From Acidimicrobiales bacterium (GTDB lineage: Bacteria > Actinomycetota > Acidimicrobiia > Acidimicrobiales > RAAP-2): DNA of 42,683 nucleotides. Below are positions 1 through 7,110 of this stretch, one piece after another. The position numbers and the translations under genes were made by a program. The notes under the pieces were generated by a model that was not told where the DNA came from, searched no databases, and saw only the letters and a list, made by a program, of their open reading frames with translations. The first letter of the stretch is position 1. The number at the start of each line of letters is the position of its first letter. The stretch spans positions 1 to 42,683 of the forward strand of contig JANXWA010000017.1 in the NCBI GenBank assembly GCA_025351385.1, given 5' to 3'.

Positions 1-276
1 TAAGTGCGTGTGGATCGTGTCCGCGCCCGCGTCGGTGCCGATGTCGTGAAGCTCCTTGCGCAGTTCGATGATCCGGTCTTCGACCTCGGGTGGCGTGGCG
101 CGGGGATTGGCGTTCGGTCGCTTGGAGCGTGGCTCGAAGGCCGACGGACCCTCAGTCCGGTAGCGCTTGACGAGTTCACTGACCCAGGCTGGCGAGACAC
201 CGTATTTCTTGGCCGTCGCGCGCACGCCCAAGCCCTGGGACACCACCGACGACACGATTATCTGATTCTTGACCAC
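1..276 (-). CDS. IS481-type transposase, N-terminal part (runs off the window)
   Basis: The minus strand reads open from a GTG at 276 to base 1 (92 codons) with no stop. The product starts VVKNQIIVSSVV and continues with a helix-turn-helix (residues about 14-40, including ATAKKYGVSPAWVSELVKRY), then an EPRSKRPNANP linker. This is the usual N-terminus of IS481/IS3-class DDE transposases, where the helix-turn-helix binds the element's ends. The catalytic rve domain lies outside the window, so completeness cannot be judged. The frame was recognised by its protein pattern; the plus-strand open frame at 4-369 is only its shadow. Confidence 0.8.
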   Translation of the reverse strand, partial: MVKNQIIVSSVVSQGLGVRATAKKYGVSPAWVSELVKRYRTEGPSAFEPRSKRPNANPRATPPEVEDRIIELRKELHDIGTDAGADTIHTHL

Positions 277-313
277 GACACACCCCCACCGAAGTGTTCA
301 CTATGTCGCGACA
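1..313 (-). mobile_element. IS481-family insertion sequence, one end
   Basis: The transposase start lies 37 bases inside a sequence that, read on the minus strand from 313, begins TGTCGCGACATAGTGAACAC. IS481-family ends normally begin with TGT, so 313 is the likely outer boundary. The other end and any target duplication lie beyond base 1, so the boundary rests on family knowledge and spacing only. Confidence 0.55.
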
Positions 314-496
314 GATGCGTTCAGTATGTATTGAAGGTAGATACTGCCGGGGGCACAAGTGGAGATTGACAAGGGATAGAAGCTAAGGCCCTCAGAATGT
401 CACAGCGGTGCTCGACCTCGAAAATCTCCTGCACCGGATCGCTGGTTCAACGGGACCCAGTATCCCTAAGCGGGACTGGACACTGGCGATCAGGGA

Positions 497-772
497 TCAC
501 TTATCGTCAGGTCGGTCAACGTAGAGCAAATGGTTGTCTTCGAGCCTGAACTTACGGAGCCCGGGGATAGCCCTTAGACCGCCGACCGCAGAGAGGTCAA
601 GGCCGCGGCTGTGAAGCACTTCATTTAGTGCGACGAGGTAACGCCCGCGAGACGATACCCAACCTGGGTTTCCGACTTCACGGTTGAGCGCCACGACGAG
701 CTCCACAATTGACATCACCGAAAGTAACTCTCGGTAGTCGTCGAGCGTGGGAGAGGCATTGGTATCAGACAT
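497..772 (-). CDS. Small hypothetical protein, 91 aa
   Basis: I do not recognise the family. The ATG at 772 is preceded by a strong ribosome-binding site (AGGAGG, four bases before ATG), which argues for a real gene. The product is soluble and has no signal peptide or membrane segment. It has an acidic N-terminus (residues 1-15), a helical, leucine/valine-rich stretch (about 15-32, ELLSVMSIVELVVALN), then a GNPGWVSSRGRY segment, and a charged tail ending RPDDK. It stands alone between the insertion sequence and a degraded VOC gene, in a region that looks accessory. Confidence 0.6.
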   Translation of the reverse strand: MSDTNASPTLDDYRELLSVMSIVELVVALNREVGNPGWVSSRGRYLVALNEVLHSRGLDLSAVGGLRAIPGLRKFRLEDNHLLYVDRPDDK

Positions 773-1020
773 GTTTCCTCCTCATCGTTCCCGGCGTTGC
801 CACCGTGCCTCGCGGTCGGTTGGCGGAGTGTCATCGGGCCAGGTCCCTCGACTCCTCTTGATGTGTCAACAGTGAATCTACCTGCGGGGAGGAGAACACA
901 CTCTAGTTTGGGGACTGATATAGGTGACGCACCCGAATGTAAATGGGGTGCGCTGAGTCGTCGGACAATACATGGAGGGTCCTGGGGCTACGGCTCGCCG
1001 GACGGTGGTGTTCCGAACAC
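773..1020. other. Non-coding stretch upstream of the VOC remnant
   Basis: No open frame here has a credible start, ribosome-binding site or recognisable product. It probably contains promoter sequence for the minus-strand gene at 497-772 and decayed 5' sequence of the VOC remnant. Confidence 0.4.
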
Positions 1021-1128
1021 CTCATGCGCAGCGTCAAGCACTTCCTTCTTACCGACCGGCCGGGCTATTCGTTCGTCGTCTTTCGCGACCCAGATAATGT
1101 TCAGTTGCAGTTCGCCGGCCTGACTTGA
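1021..1128 (+). pseudogene. VOC/glyoxalase-family C-terminal remnant
   Basis: The plus-strand frame ending at the TGA at 1126-1128 encodes the last strand pair of a vicinal-oxygen-chelate (glyoxalase/dioxygenase) domain: DRPGYSFVVFRDPDNVQLQF. In this family the FRDPDxxxxE/Q motif carries the last metal-ligand position, here Q rather than the usual E. The upstream frame (from 943) contains no other VOC motifs and no ribosome-binding site, so this appears to be the broken end of a roughly 120-residue gene. It lies in the accessory edge near the insertion sequence, consistent with a deletion scar. Confidence 0.6.
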
Positions 1129-1137
1129 AGCACTTAG

Positions 1138-1737
1138 TCAGTTTCTGAAGCCGGGAATCCTGGACACTGCCGGGTGACTATCGAGGAAGTACCGGGACAG
1201 ACGGTCCTGGCCCTTCGAGACACCGATACGTGGCGTCTGGCTGATCCGACTCTGAACGTCGCTGGCGGTCCCCTCGCAAAACGCAATCCGAGATTCCAGT
1301 TCCTGACAGCAGTCCATTCCATTGTCGTCGCCGGTCACGCCGAGGCCGCGAGTGAGGTTCCCCGGCCCCCGGAGCAGCACGCTCTCGACTTCCGACCGTG
1401 CATTACAAGGTAACTCGTACAGTTCGGCCGCTCGAAAAAGAACGGCGCTCGCGGTATCGACGGATTCGGTGACCACGTTCATGCACCAGTGAAGACCGTA
1501 GATTCGATAGACGTAGAGCACACCGGGTCGGCCGAACATCACCAAGCTTCGCTTCGTGGGGCCTCGAAATGCGTGGGACGCCGGATCGTCGACTCCTCCA
1601 TAGGCTTCGGTCTCCACGACCAGCGCGTGCGCCTCTCGGTCACGGTCGCGCACAACCAGCACTGTTCCCACGAGGTCATGCGCCACCTTGTCAGGTGGGC
1701 GGTCGAAGAAACTCCGCATCAACCGCTCACCCGTCAT
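1138..1737 (-). CDS. mpg: DNA-3-methyladenine glycosylase (Mpg/AAG family)
   Basis: Removes alkylated purines (3-methyladenine, hypoxanthine and similar) from DNA as the first step of base excision repair. The 199-residue product has the family's usual size and blocks: FFDRPPDKVAHDLVG near the N-terminus, VETEAYGGVDDPASHA at residues 41-56 with catalytic Glu44 and the intercalating Tyr46, then MFGRPGVLYVYRIYGLHWC and the GPGNLTRGLGV segment. The ATG at 1737 is preferred because GGAG lies just upstream; an in-frame GTG at 1749 would add four residues. The gene is monocistronic and intact although its surroundings look decayed. Confidence 0.93.
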   Translation of the reverse strand: MTGERLMRSFFDRPPDKVAHDLVGTVLVVRDRDREAHALVVETEAYGGVDDPASHAFRGPTKRSLVMFGRPGVLYVYRIYGLHWCMNVVTESVDTASAVLFRAAELYELPCNARSEVESVLLRGPGNLTRGLGVTGDDNGMDCCQELESRIAFCEGTASDVQSRISQTPRIGVSKGQDRLSRYFLDSHPAVSRIPGFRN

Positions 1738-1749
1738 AGAGATCTCCAC

Positions 1750-2055
1750 AACTCGGTCGAGCGGTTACGACCCGATCACGGGCCGCTACGTCGAACGTCC
1801 GGCGGCCGTCCTCAGCAATCACGCCTCCCATTGTGGTCGATGCGATCTGGGGCACGCACGCCATAGGTGCCGTATCGATGATTGGGCCAGGCGGTCCATC
1901 AGCTACCGCTCGTAGTCCTCTCTCGAAAGCAACGCCCACATCACGGCGTCAGAGTGCTCGAAGGACGCGCGGAGACCGAGAACTAGGGTTCGTGCTACCC
2001 ATTCCGACGAAGTAGTCCAAGATTATGCCGAAGCCAGCAAGGGAGCCATTCCAAC
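1750..2055. other. 306-base gap with no supported gene
   Basis: Contains the upstream region of mpg (minus strand) and the leader of the glycosyltransferase at 2056. A short open minus frame (1727-1939) has no ribosome-binding site and no recognisable product. A purine-rich AAGGGAG at 2038-2044 is the likely ribosome-binding site for the gene at 2056. Confidence 0.4.
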
Positions 2056-3513
2056 GTGCACGCCGATAGGGTCGTCGGGCGACTCAACAGCTGGCCCGAT
2101 CGAATCTGGGGCTACGTGGTCCTCGGTACCGTCGGCTCGCTCGGCGCCGTGCTCGCGGGCGCGACCATCGGCTCCAATCCACGTCCTCACGACTATCGGT
2201 GGTGGCTTCGAGTTCCTGAAGGGAACTACGCCCTCGCACACGTACTTTTCTACTCGTCAGTCGCGCTGTTGACGATTGGATGGGTCGGCGTAGGCACTAT
2301 CGCGATGAGGGGGAGACTCACGCGGGCCCGTGCGTGGAGCGTGCTGGCCCTCTGGGGATCACCCCTGATCGTCGGCACGCCCGTCTTCGGGCGCGACGTC
2401 TACAGCTACATCGCGCAAGGCGAACTCGTGCGGCGCGGACTGAATCCCTACCTCATCGCGCCAAAGGCGCTTGGCGGCGGACCACTCCTGTCGTCGATTG
2501 CTGACGTCTGGCACAACACGACCTCGCCCTACGGACCACTTTTCGTCGAATTGACCCGAGTGACGGCGGCGATGTCGGGTGGCTCGCTCATGGTCCAGGT
2601 CATCGCGTTTCGGATCCTCGAGCTGGCTGGCGTGGTATTGCTGATGGTCTTCCTACCCGCTGTCGCTCGTCACTTTGGTGCCGACGGCGGCGTCGCCGTC
2701 TGGCTCGGGGTCCTCAGCCCGCTGGCTCTCTTCAGCGCGGTCGGTTCAGCGCACAATGACACATTGATGCTGGGGCTCATGGTGACCGCACTGGCGGTGG
2801 GCCTGCGCGGCGCACGTCGTTGGGCCGTCGTGCTCTTTGCCGTCGCGGCGACGATCAAACTCCCCGCGTTGGCCGGCATCGTATTCCTCTACGCCGGACC
2901 GTGGCGCGAGGGATCGATTCGCGACCGCGTCCGCTTGACGCTCGAAGCGTCCATCGTCACGACAGGAGTCATTGTCGCGATAACGCAAGCGGCCGGATTC
3001 GGCTGGATGTGGCTCAGCTCCCACGCCTTAAGCATCCCGACCGAACTTCGCGTCCTCACCTCGCCCACGGTCTCGGTCGGGCTGCTCCTCGGCTCCGTGG
3101 GGCACGCGGTCGGGCTGCACGCGTCATCGAGGGGATTCGTCACCCTCACCCAACACCTTGGTGAGGTCGCGGCCGTGATCGGGGTGGCCGTGCTGCTGCA
3201 TCGAGTGGGGTCCGACCGATTTGTCCGCTATCTCGGCGTTGCCCTGCTGATCGTCGTCATCGCCAGCCCCACGGTCTGGCCGTGGTACTTGCTGTGGGGC
3301 ATCACCATTCTCGCGTGCACCAGTGCACAGCGGTCGAAGTTCCTCGCTGGCGTGGCCGGCCTGGCGATGCTACTGGTCGGTCCCGGCGGCACTCCGATGA
3401 TCGGCGGCAACGGGTTCTACGTGTCCGGCACCGTCGTCGTCGCCGGTCTCGTGTGGTTCTTCGCCTCCGGCCAATGGCGATCGATCACCAGGGGCGTGGA
3501 CCATGTCGTCTGA
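2056..3513 (+). CDS. Polyprenol-phosphate-mannose-dependent mannosyltransferase, MptB/MptA-like
   Basis: A GT-C fold integral membrane glycosyltransferase of 485 residues, expected to add alpha-1,6-mannose to a lipid-linked acceptor from polyprenyl-phospho-mannose on the outer face of the membrane. The first periplasmic loop carries the family's acidic motif FGRDVYSYIAQG (Asp114), followed by GLNPY (129-132) and, further on, the SPYGPLF block seen in MptB proteins. About a dozen hydrophobic segments follow. The GTG start at 2056 has AAGGGAG upstream. The gene overlaps the next glycosyltransferase by 11 bases, so the two are probably co-translated. MptA and MptB cannot be separated from motifs alone. 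Confidence 0.82.
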   Translation: MHADRVVGRLNSWPDRIWGYVVLGTVGSLGAVLAGATIGSNPRPHDYRWWLRVPEGNYALAHVLFYSSVALLTIGWVGVGTIAMRGRLTRARAWSVLALWGSPLIVGTPVFGRDVYSYIAQGELVRRGLNPYLIAPKALGGGPLLSSIADVWHNTTSPYGPLFVELTRVTAAMSGGSLMVQVIAFRILELAGVVLLMVFLPAVARHFGADGGVAVWLGVLSPLALFSAVGSAHNDTLMLGLMVTALAVGLRGARRWAVVLFAVAATIKLPALAGIVFLYAGPWREGSIRDRVRLTLEASIVTTGVIVAITQAAGFGWMWLSSHALSIPTELRVLTSPTVSVGLLLGSVGHAVGLHASSRGFVTLTQHLGEVAAVIGVAVLLHRVGSDRFVRYLGVALLIVVIASPTVWPWYLLWGITILACTSAQRSKFLAGVAGLAMLLVGPGGTPMIGGNGFYVSGTVVVAGLVWFFASGQWRSITRGVDHVV

Positions 3514-4639
3514 GATCGTCACGGCGCCACTCCCTGAGAGACGCTGGTGGCACCGCGTGCCCTTCGTCCGGGCCATCGTCATCTACGTCGCGCTGCGTCT
3601 CGTCACGTTGGCGACGGTGGTCGTCGCCGACCTCTTCTCCCACAACGGATTGGTCAACAACCTCTCAATCTGGGACGGTGCGTGGTTCTTGAAGGCCATC
3701 TACCACGGCTACCCCAGCCATCTGCCAATGGCGGGTGGCCACGTCCTGGCCAACCCGGTCGCACTCTTTCCCCTCTTCCCTCTCCTCATCCGCGCGCTCT
3801 CAGCGGTGACGGGGGTCTCCGCAGCAGTGGTCGGGCTCGTGCTGAGCGCCCTCGCGGGAATGGCGGCGGTCGTCGCGGTCGGACGCCTCACCCTGGAGTA
3901 CACCGACCGGCCTCGCGCCGAACGGGCGGCGCTGCTCTTCGCGCTCGCCCCAGGAAGCTTCGTCTTCAGCCTCATCTACAACGAGGGTCTGGTGATCACG
4001 TTCGCGTGCCTGGGTCTCATTGCGTTGATGCGCCGAAGGTGGCTGGGCGCCGGTCTCATCGGGGCCGTGGCCACGTTTACGTCGCCCGTGGGACTGGTGT
4101 TCGCCCTTTGCTGCGCCGGGTCCGCGATCGTCGCGATCCGTCGTGACCGCGACTGGCGGTCACTGTGGGCGCCCCTCCTCGCGCCGACCGGCGTCGTGGT
4201 CTGGATGGCCTACCTCTGGGCGCACACCGGGAACATCCGCGCGTGGCAGCTCACCGAGCGCGATGGCTGGAACAGCTTCCCCTCATTGGTCTACCCCTTT
4301 CGCATCATCGGAAAGTTCCTCTCCAATCCGATATCGCCCACCATGACCGGTCAGATCCTGTTCGCCGGCACGGTCATCTCCGTCGTCGGACTGGTCATCG
4401 CCTATCGCGAACGGATGCCGTTCGAACTGCTGACCTACGCCACGGGCGCGGTGTTCCTCTTCGCCATCTCCTCGCCGGTCGGGCTGCGACCGCGCTTCGT
4501 GATGCTGGCCTTCCCCCTCACGATCGCGGCCGCCACCCACTGGAGCGGCAAGCGCTTCCGGACGCTGATGGCGGTGTCGGGCGTGATCCTGCTGTTGATG
4601 ACGGTCGAGACGCTGAGCTCGTTCGCCGTCTTCCCCTAG
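3503..4639 (+). CDS. PIG-V-like mannosyltransferase, integral membrane
   Basis: A GT-C membrane glycosyltransferase of 378 residues. The motif SIWDGAWFLKAIYHGYP (residues about 55-71, Asp58 as the likely acidic active-site residue) and the following NPVALFPLFPLL are characteristic of the PIG-V/GPI-mannosyltransferase-2 family and its bacterial relatives. It probably uses polyprenyl-phospho-mannose like its neighbours. Nine or ten hydrophobic segments span the rest, with a basic loop (MRRRW) near residue 175. The ATG lies inside the end of the preceding gene (11-base overlap), indicating one operon. The acceptor is unknown; a lipomannan-type lipoglycan is an inference from the neighbours. Confidence 0.8.
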   Translation: MSSEIVTAPLPERRWWHRVPFVRAIVIYVALRLVTLATVVVADLFSHNGLVNNLSIWDGAWFLKAIYHGYPSHLPMAGGHVLANPVALFPLFPLLIRALSAVTGVSAAVVGLVLSALAGMAAVVAVGRLTLEYTDRPRAERAALLFALAPGSFVFSLIYNEGLVITFACLGLIALMRRRWLGAGLIGAVATFTSPVGLVFALCCAGSAIVAIRRDRDWRSLWAPLLAPTGVVVWMAYLWAHTGNIRAWQLTERDGWNSFPSLVYPFRIIGKFLSNPISPTMTGQILFAGTVISVVGLVIAYRERMPFELLTYATGAVFLFAISSPVGLRPRFVMLAFPLTIAAATHWSGKRFRTLMAVSGVILLLMTVETLSSFAVFP

Positions 4640-4754
4640 CCGCGAGGACGAACCGTCGGGGTCGACCACGCCATCAGGGTGGGCCGTAGGCCATCACTTA
4701 TGGTGGTACGGGAAGTCGAGGCAAAACTGGTTCGAGGCGTACCGGAGGAGAACC

Positions 4755-6413
4755 GTGGAGCAGGAACGCGCATCGGTGCTGACCCGTTCGGTATGGACGT
4801 TGGTCTGGTTCGCCATCATCTCGGTGGGCACCAATGCCTGGTGGTCGTGGGCCAGCTGGTCGGGGTTCGCTGTCGTCGGCCCGTTCATCACGCTCATGGG
4901 GCTGGTGGGCATGGTCGCGGTGTGGACCGTACCGATGTCCCGTCAACGAGTCTTCGAGCACGTCTCCTTCACCGCCTCGCTGCTGACCGTCGCACTGACT
5001 AACATTCCGTCGATTGCGACCAGCCGTTTCTTCTACACCGACTCGGCCGCATTCAACCAACTCGCGACGCAACTCCTCGTGAAGGGCCACAACCCCTACG
5101 CGGCGACGTTCAAGCCCGCGATGCTGCAGCTGAACCACGCAGCCGACTTCTGGACTTACACCATGAACGGGGGGCACGTCGACCGGGTCTCGTACCCGGC
5201 CGGGTCGTTCGTGATCCAAGCACCCTTTCAGCTGCTGGGACTCCACCACCTCGGAGCCGAATGGCTCGACTTGCTGGCGTGGCTGGTCGCTGCCGTCATC
5301 TTGTACGTGGTCTCGCCCTGGCACGCCAAGTGGCTCTCGCCACTGCTCTTGCTGACCTCGGTGTTCACGTTCACGTTGGTCCACGGTGGCACGGACGCTC
5401 TCTTCGTGCCCTTCGTGATGCTCGCGGCCCTGCGGTGGGACGACTTCGTGACGCGGCTGGGGCCGCGGTGGACGAGGTGGCTCGGACCAGTGGCGCTCGG
5501 CGTCGCCTGCTCGATCAAGCAGACGCCGTGGTTCGTCGTCCCGTTCTTCATGGTCGGCATCGCACTCGAGGCGAACCACCACGGCGTGCCGGTCATCAAG
5601 ACGGTGCTGCGCTACGCCGGCCTCGCGGCCTTGCCCTTCGCCGCGATCAACCTCCCCTTCTTCATCTGGTCGCCGAGCCAATGGCTGCACGGCACGTTCC
5701 TACCGCTCACCCAGCCGCTCGTGCCCGACGGTCAGGGGCTCGTGTCGCTCGCCACTCACGGACTGGTGCGCGTCGTGCACCCGACCTACCTTCAGGCCAC
5801 GGGCGCCCTCTTGATGGTCGCCCTGCTCGCCGCCTTCGTCGAGTGGTACCCCGAGTTGAAGCGGACGTGGCTCTTCGCCTTGCCCATCGTGCTCTTCGTA
5901 CCGAGCCGAAGCTTCTCGAGCTACCTGGTCGACTTCATCCCGGCGGCGTTCGTCGCGGTCCTCACCACATCGCGACCGCCCGACGCTCGGGTCCCGCACG
6001 CCCGACCGCTCCTGCGCCGTGGCGCCGTAGTGGTCCCCGCATGCTTGGCGGTCGTGACGACGGTGCTCGCGTTCACCGGCCCCCCGCTGACGATTAAAAT
6101 CGACCACTACGGGGCCACCAACCACAGCCAGTTCATGGCACCGATGGTCCTGACGCTCACCAACAACACCTCGTCGCCGATCGAGCCTCACATCATGGTC
6201 GTCGTCGGCTCGGGTCATCCCGTCGGCTTCTGGACGACGGCCTCGTCGCCGTTCGTGGTGCCCGCGCGCTCGTCGGTGACGACCACCTTTACGCCACCGA
6301 GGTTCCTCCTCGCGCCCGAGCACTACGAGAATTGGCTGGTCGAGGCGCTCACCTCGACGCCGGAGGCCCTCACGACCACCCCGGCCTACTCGTGGCCGTT
6401 CAAGTTGCGGTGA
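4755..6413 (+). CDS. GT87/DUF2029-like membrane glycosyltransferase
   Basis: A third GT-C protein of 552 residues, from a GTG at 4755 with GGAGGAG four bases upstream. The first loop carries FFYTDSAAFNQLATQ (Asp96) and GHNPYAA, the same acidic-loop plus NPY arrangement as in GT87 arabino/mannosyltransferases. A VSYPAGSFVIQAPFQ block resembles the YPPL segment of this family. The body has about ten hydrophobic spans. After the last span (about residue 445) there is a roughly 110-residue exposed C-terminal domain rich in Thr, Ser and Pro with beta-sandwich-like alternation, unusual for a minimal GT87 and possibly a carbohydrate-binding module. It lies 115 bases after the preceding glycosyltransferase and may have its own promoter. 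Confidence 0.75.
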   Translation: MEQERASVLTRSVWTLVWFAIISVGTNAWWSWASWSGFAVVGPFITLMGLVGMVAVWTVPMSRQRVFEHVSFTASLLTVALTNIPSIATSRFFYTDSAAFNQLATQLLVKGHNPYAATFKPAMLQLNHAADFWTYTMNGGHVDRVSYPAGSFVIQAPFQLLGLHHLGAEWLDLLAWLVAAVILYVVSPWHAKWLSPLLLLTSVFTFTLVHGGTDALFVPFVMLAALRWDDFVTRLGPRWTRWLGPVALGVACSIKQTPWFVVPFFMVGIALEANHHGVPVIKTVLRYAGLAALPFAAINLPFFIWSPSQWLHGTFLPLTQPLVPDGQGLVSLATHGLVRVVHPTYLQATGALLMVALLAAFVEWYPELKRTWLFALPIVLFVPSRSFSSYLVDFIPAAFVAVLTTSRPPDARVPHARPLLRRGAVVVPACLAVVTTVLAFTGPPLTIKIDHYGATNHSQFMAPMVLTLTNNTSSPIEPHIMVVVGSGHPVGFWTTASSPFVVPARSSVTTTFTPPRFLLAPEHYENWLVEALTSTPEALTTTPAYSWPFKLR

Positions 6414-6432
6414 TGGCGCCTCGCGGCACCGG

Positions 6433-6846
6433 TCAGAGGAACCGGTGGAAGCGAGTTCGGCGCATCGCGTACAGGACCAAGGCGAACAGCACGACCGACA
6501 CCGGTGCCCAGATCTCGCGTTCCACCGCCGACCTGGTGACGAGGTTGAGTACGACCGCGAGTCCCGCGTAGATCGTCGTGAACCAGTAGAGGAGACGCAG
6601 CCGGCGCCGCGGGAACCGCTTGAAGGGCCCCTGTCCGACACGGGCGAAAAGCGAGAGGGCCATCACAAAGAGGAGAAGTGCCGACAGGCCGGCGAGGAAC
6701 CTCCCGGGCGTCGTGAGGACTCCGTGACGCTGGCCGCCCTGGGTGTAGGCGCCCCACGGTGCGCCCACGACGACGGCGATCTGGAACGCAATGATCCCCA
6801 TCAGAATGACGCTCGCCACCTTGACCGCGTTCTTCACCGACAGCAC
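6433..6846 (-). CDS. Small four-span membrane protein, unknown function
   Basis: The 137-residue product has four predicted membrane segments: about residues 8-30 (VASVILMGIIAFQIAVVVG), 50-70 (FLAGLSALLLFVMALSLFA), 85-105 (LYWFTTIYAGLAVVLNLV) and 112-130. A basic loop GPFKRFPRRRLR separates segments 2 and 3, and the tail is basic (MRRTRFHRF). The GTG at 6846 is chosen because AGGAGG lies four bases upstream; a longer open frame back to 7053 has a low-complexity Arg-rich extension and no ribosome-binding site. It converges on the GT87-like gene (stops 19 bases apart). No family recognised. Confidence 0.65.
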   Translation of the reverse strand: MLSVKNAVKVASVILMGIIAFQIAVVVGAPWGAYTQGGQRHGVLTTPGRFLAGLSALLLFVMALSLFARVGQGPFKRFPRRRLRLLYWFTTIYAGLAVVLNLVTRSAVEREIWAPVSVVLFALVLYAMRRTRFHRFL

Positions 6847-7110
6847 TCTGCCTCCTGACGCCCGCGCGAGAAGGCGTAGGGGTCTTCTGTCAACGTACCG
6901 CCGATTCAACCACGCCGTCTGGGCCGTCGTTCGCCGGCCGATCGGTTCGTGACGGCCGCGTGATCGACGGTTCGCCGAGGCCACGAACCGGCCCACGAGT
7001 GCACCGTGCCCTCCTGTACCCTCGCCGACGCGGGGCAGGTGAAACGGCGTCATTGCTGGCTGGCCGGCGCGAACACTACGCAGTCGAAACGGACCGGGGC
7101 CCCAGCCGAC
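6847..7110. other. Intergenic region between two minus-strand genes
   Basis: 264 bases carrying the promoter and ribosome-binding site of the membrane protein at 6433-6846. No clear terminator hairpin and no recognisable coding sequence were seen. Confidence 0.4.

Noticed and set aside
1727-1939. Short minus-strand open frame overlapping the mpg start
   Set aside because: No ribosome-binding site, no -10 at the leaderless spacing and no recognised family; treated as non-coding.
4698-6641. Two long minus-strand open frames opposite the GT87-like gene
   Set aside because: Composition is Arg/Gly/Glu/His-rich low complexity and no ribosome-binding site is present; the plus-strand gene has clear motifs and start signals.
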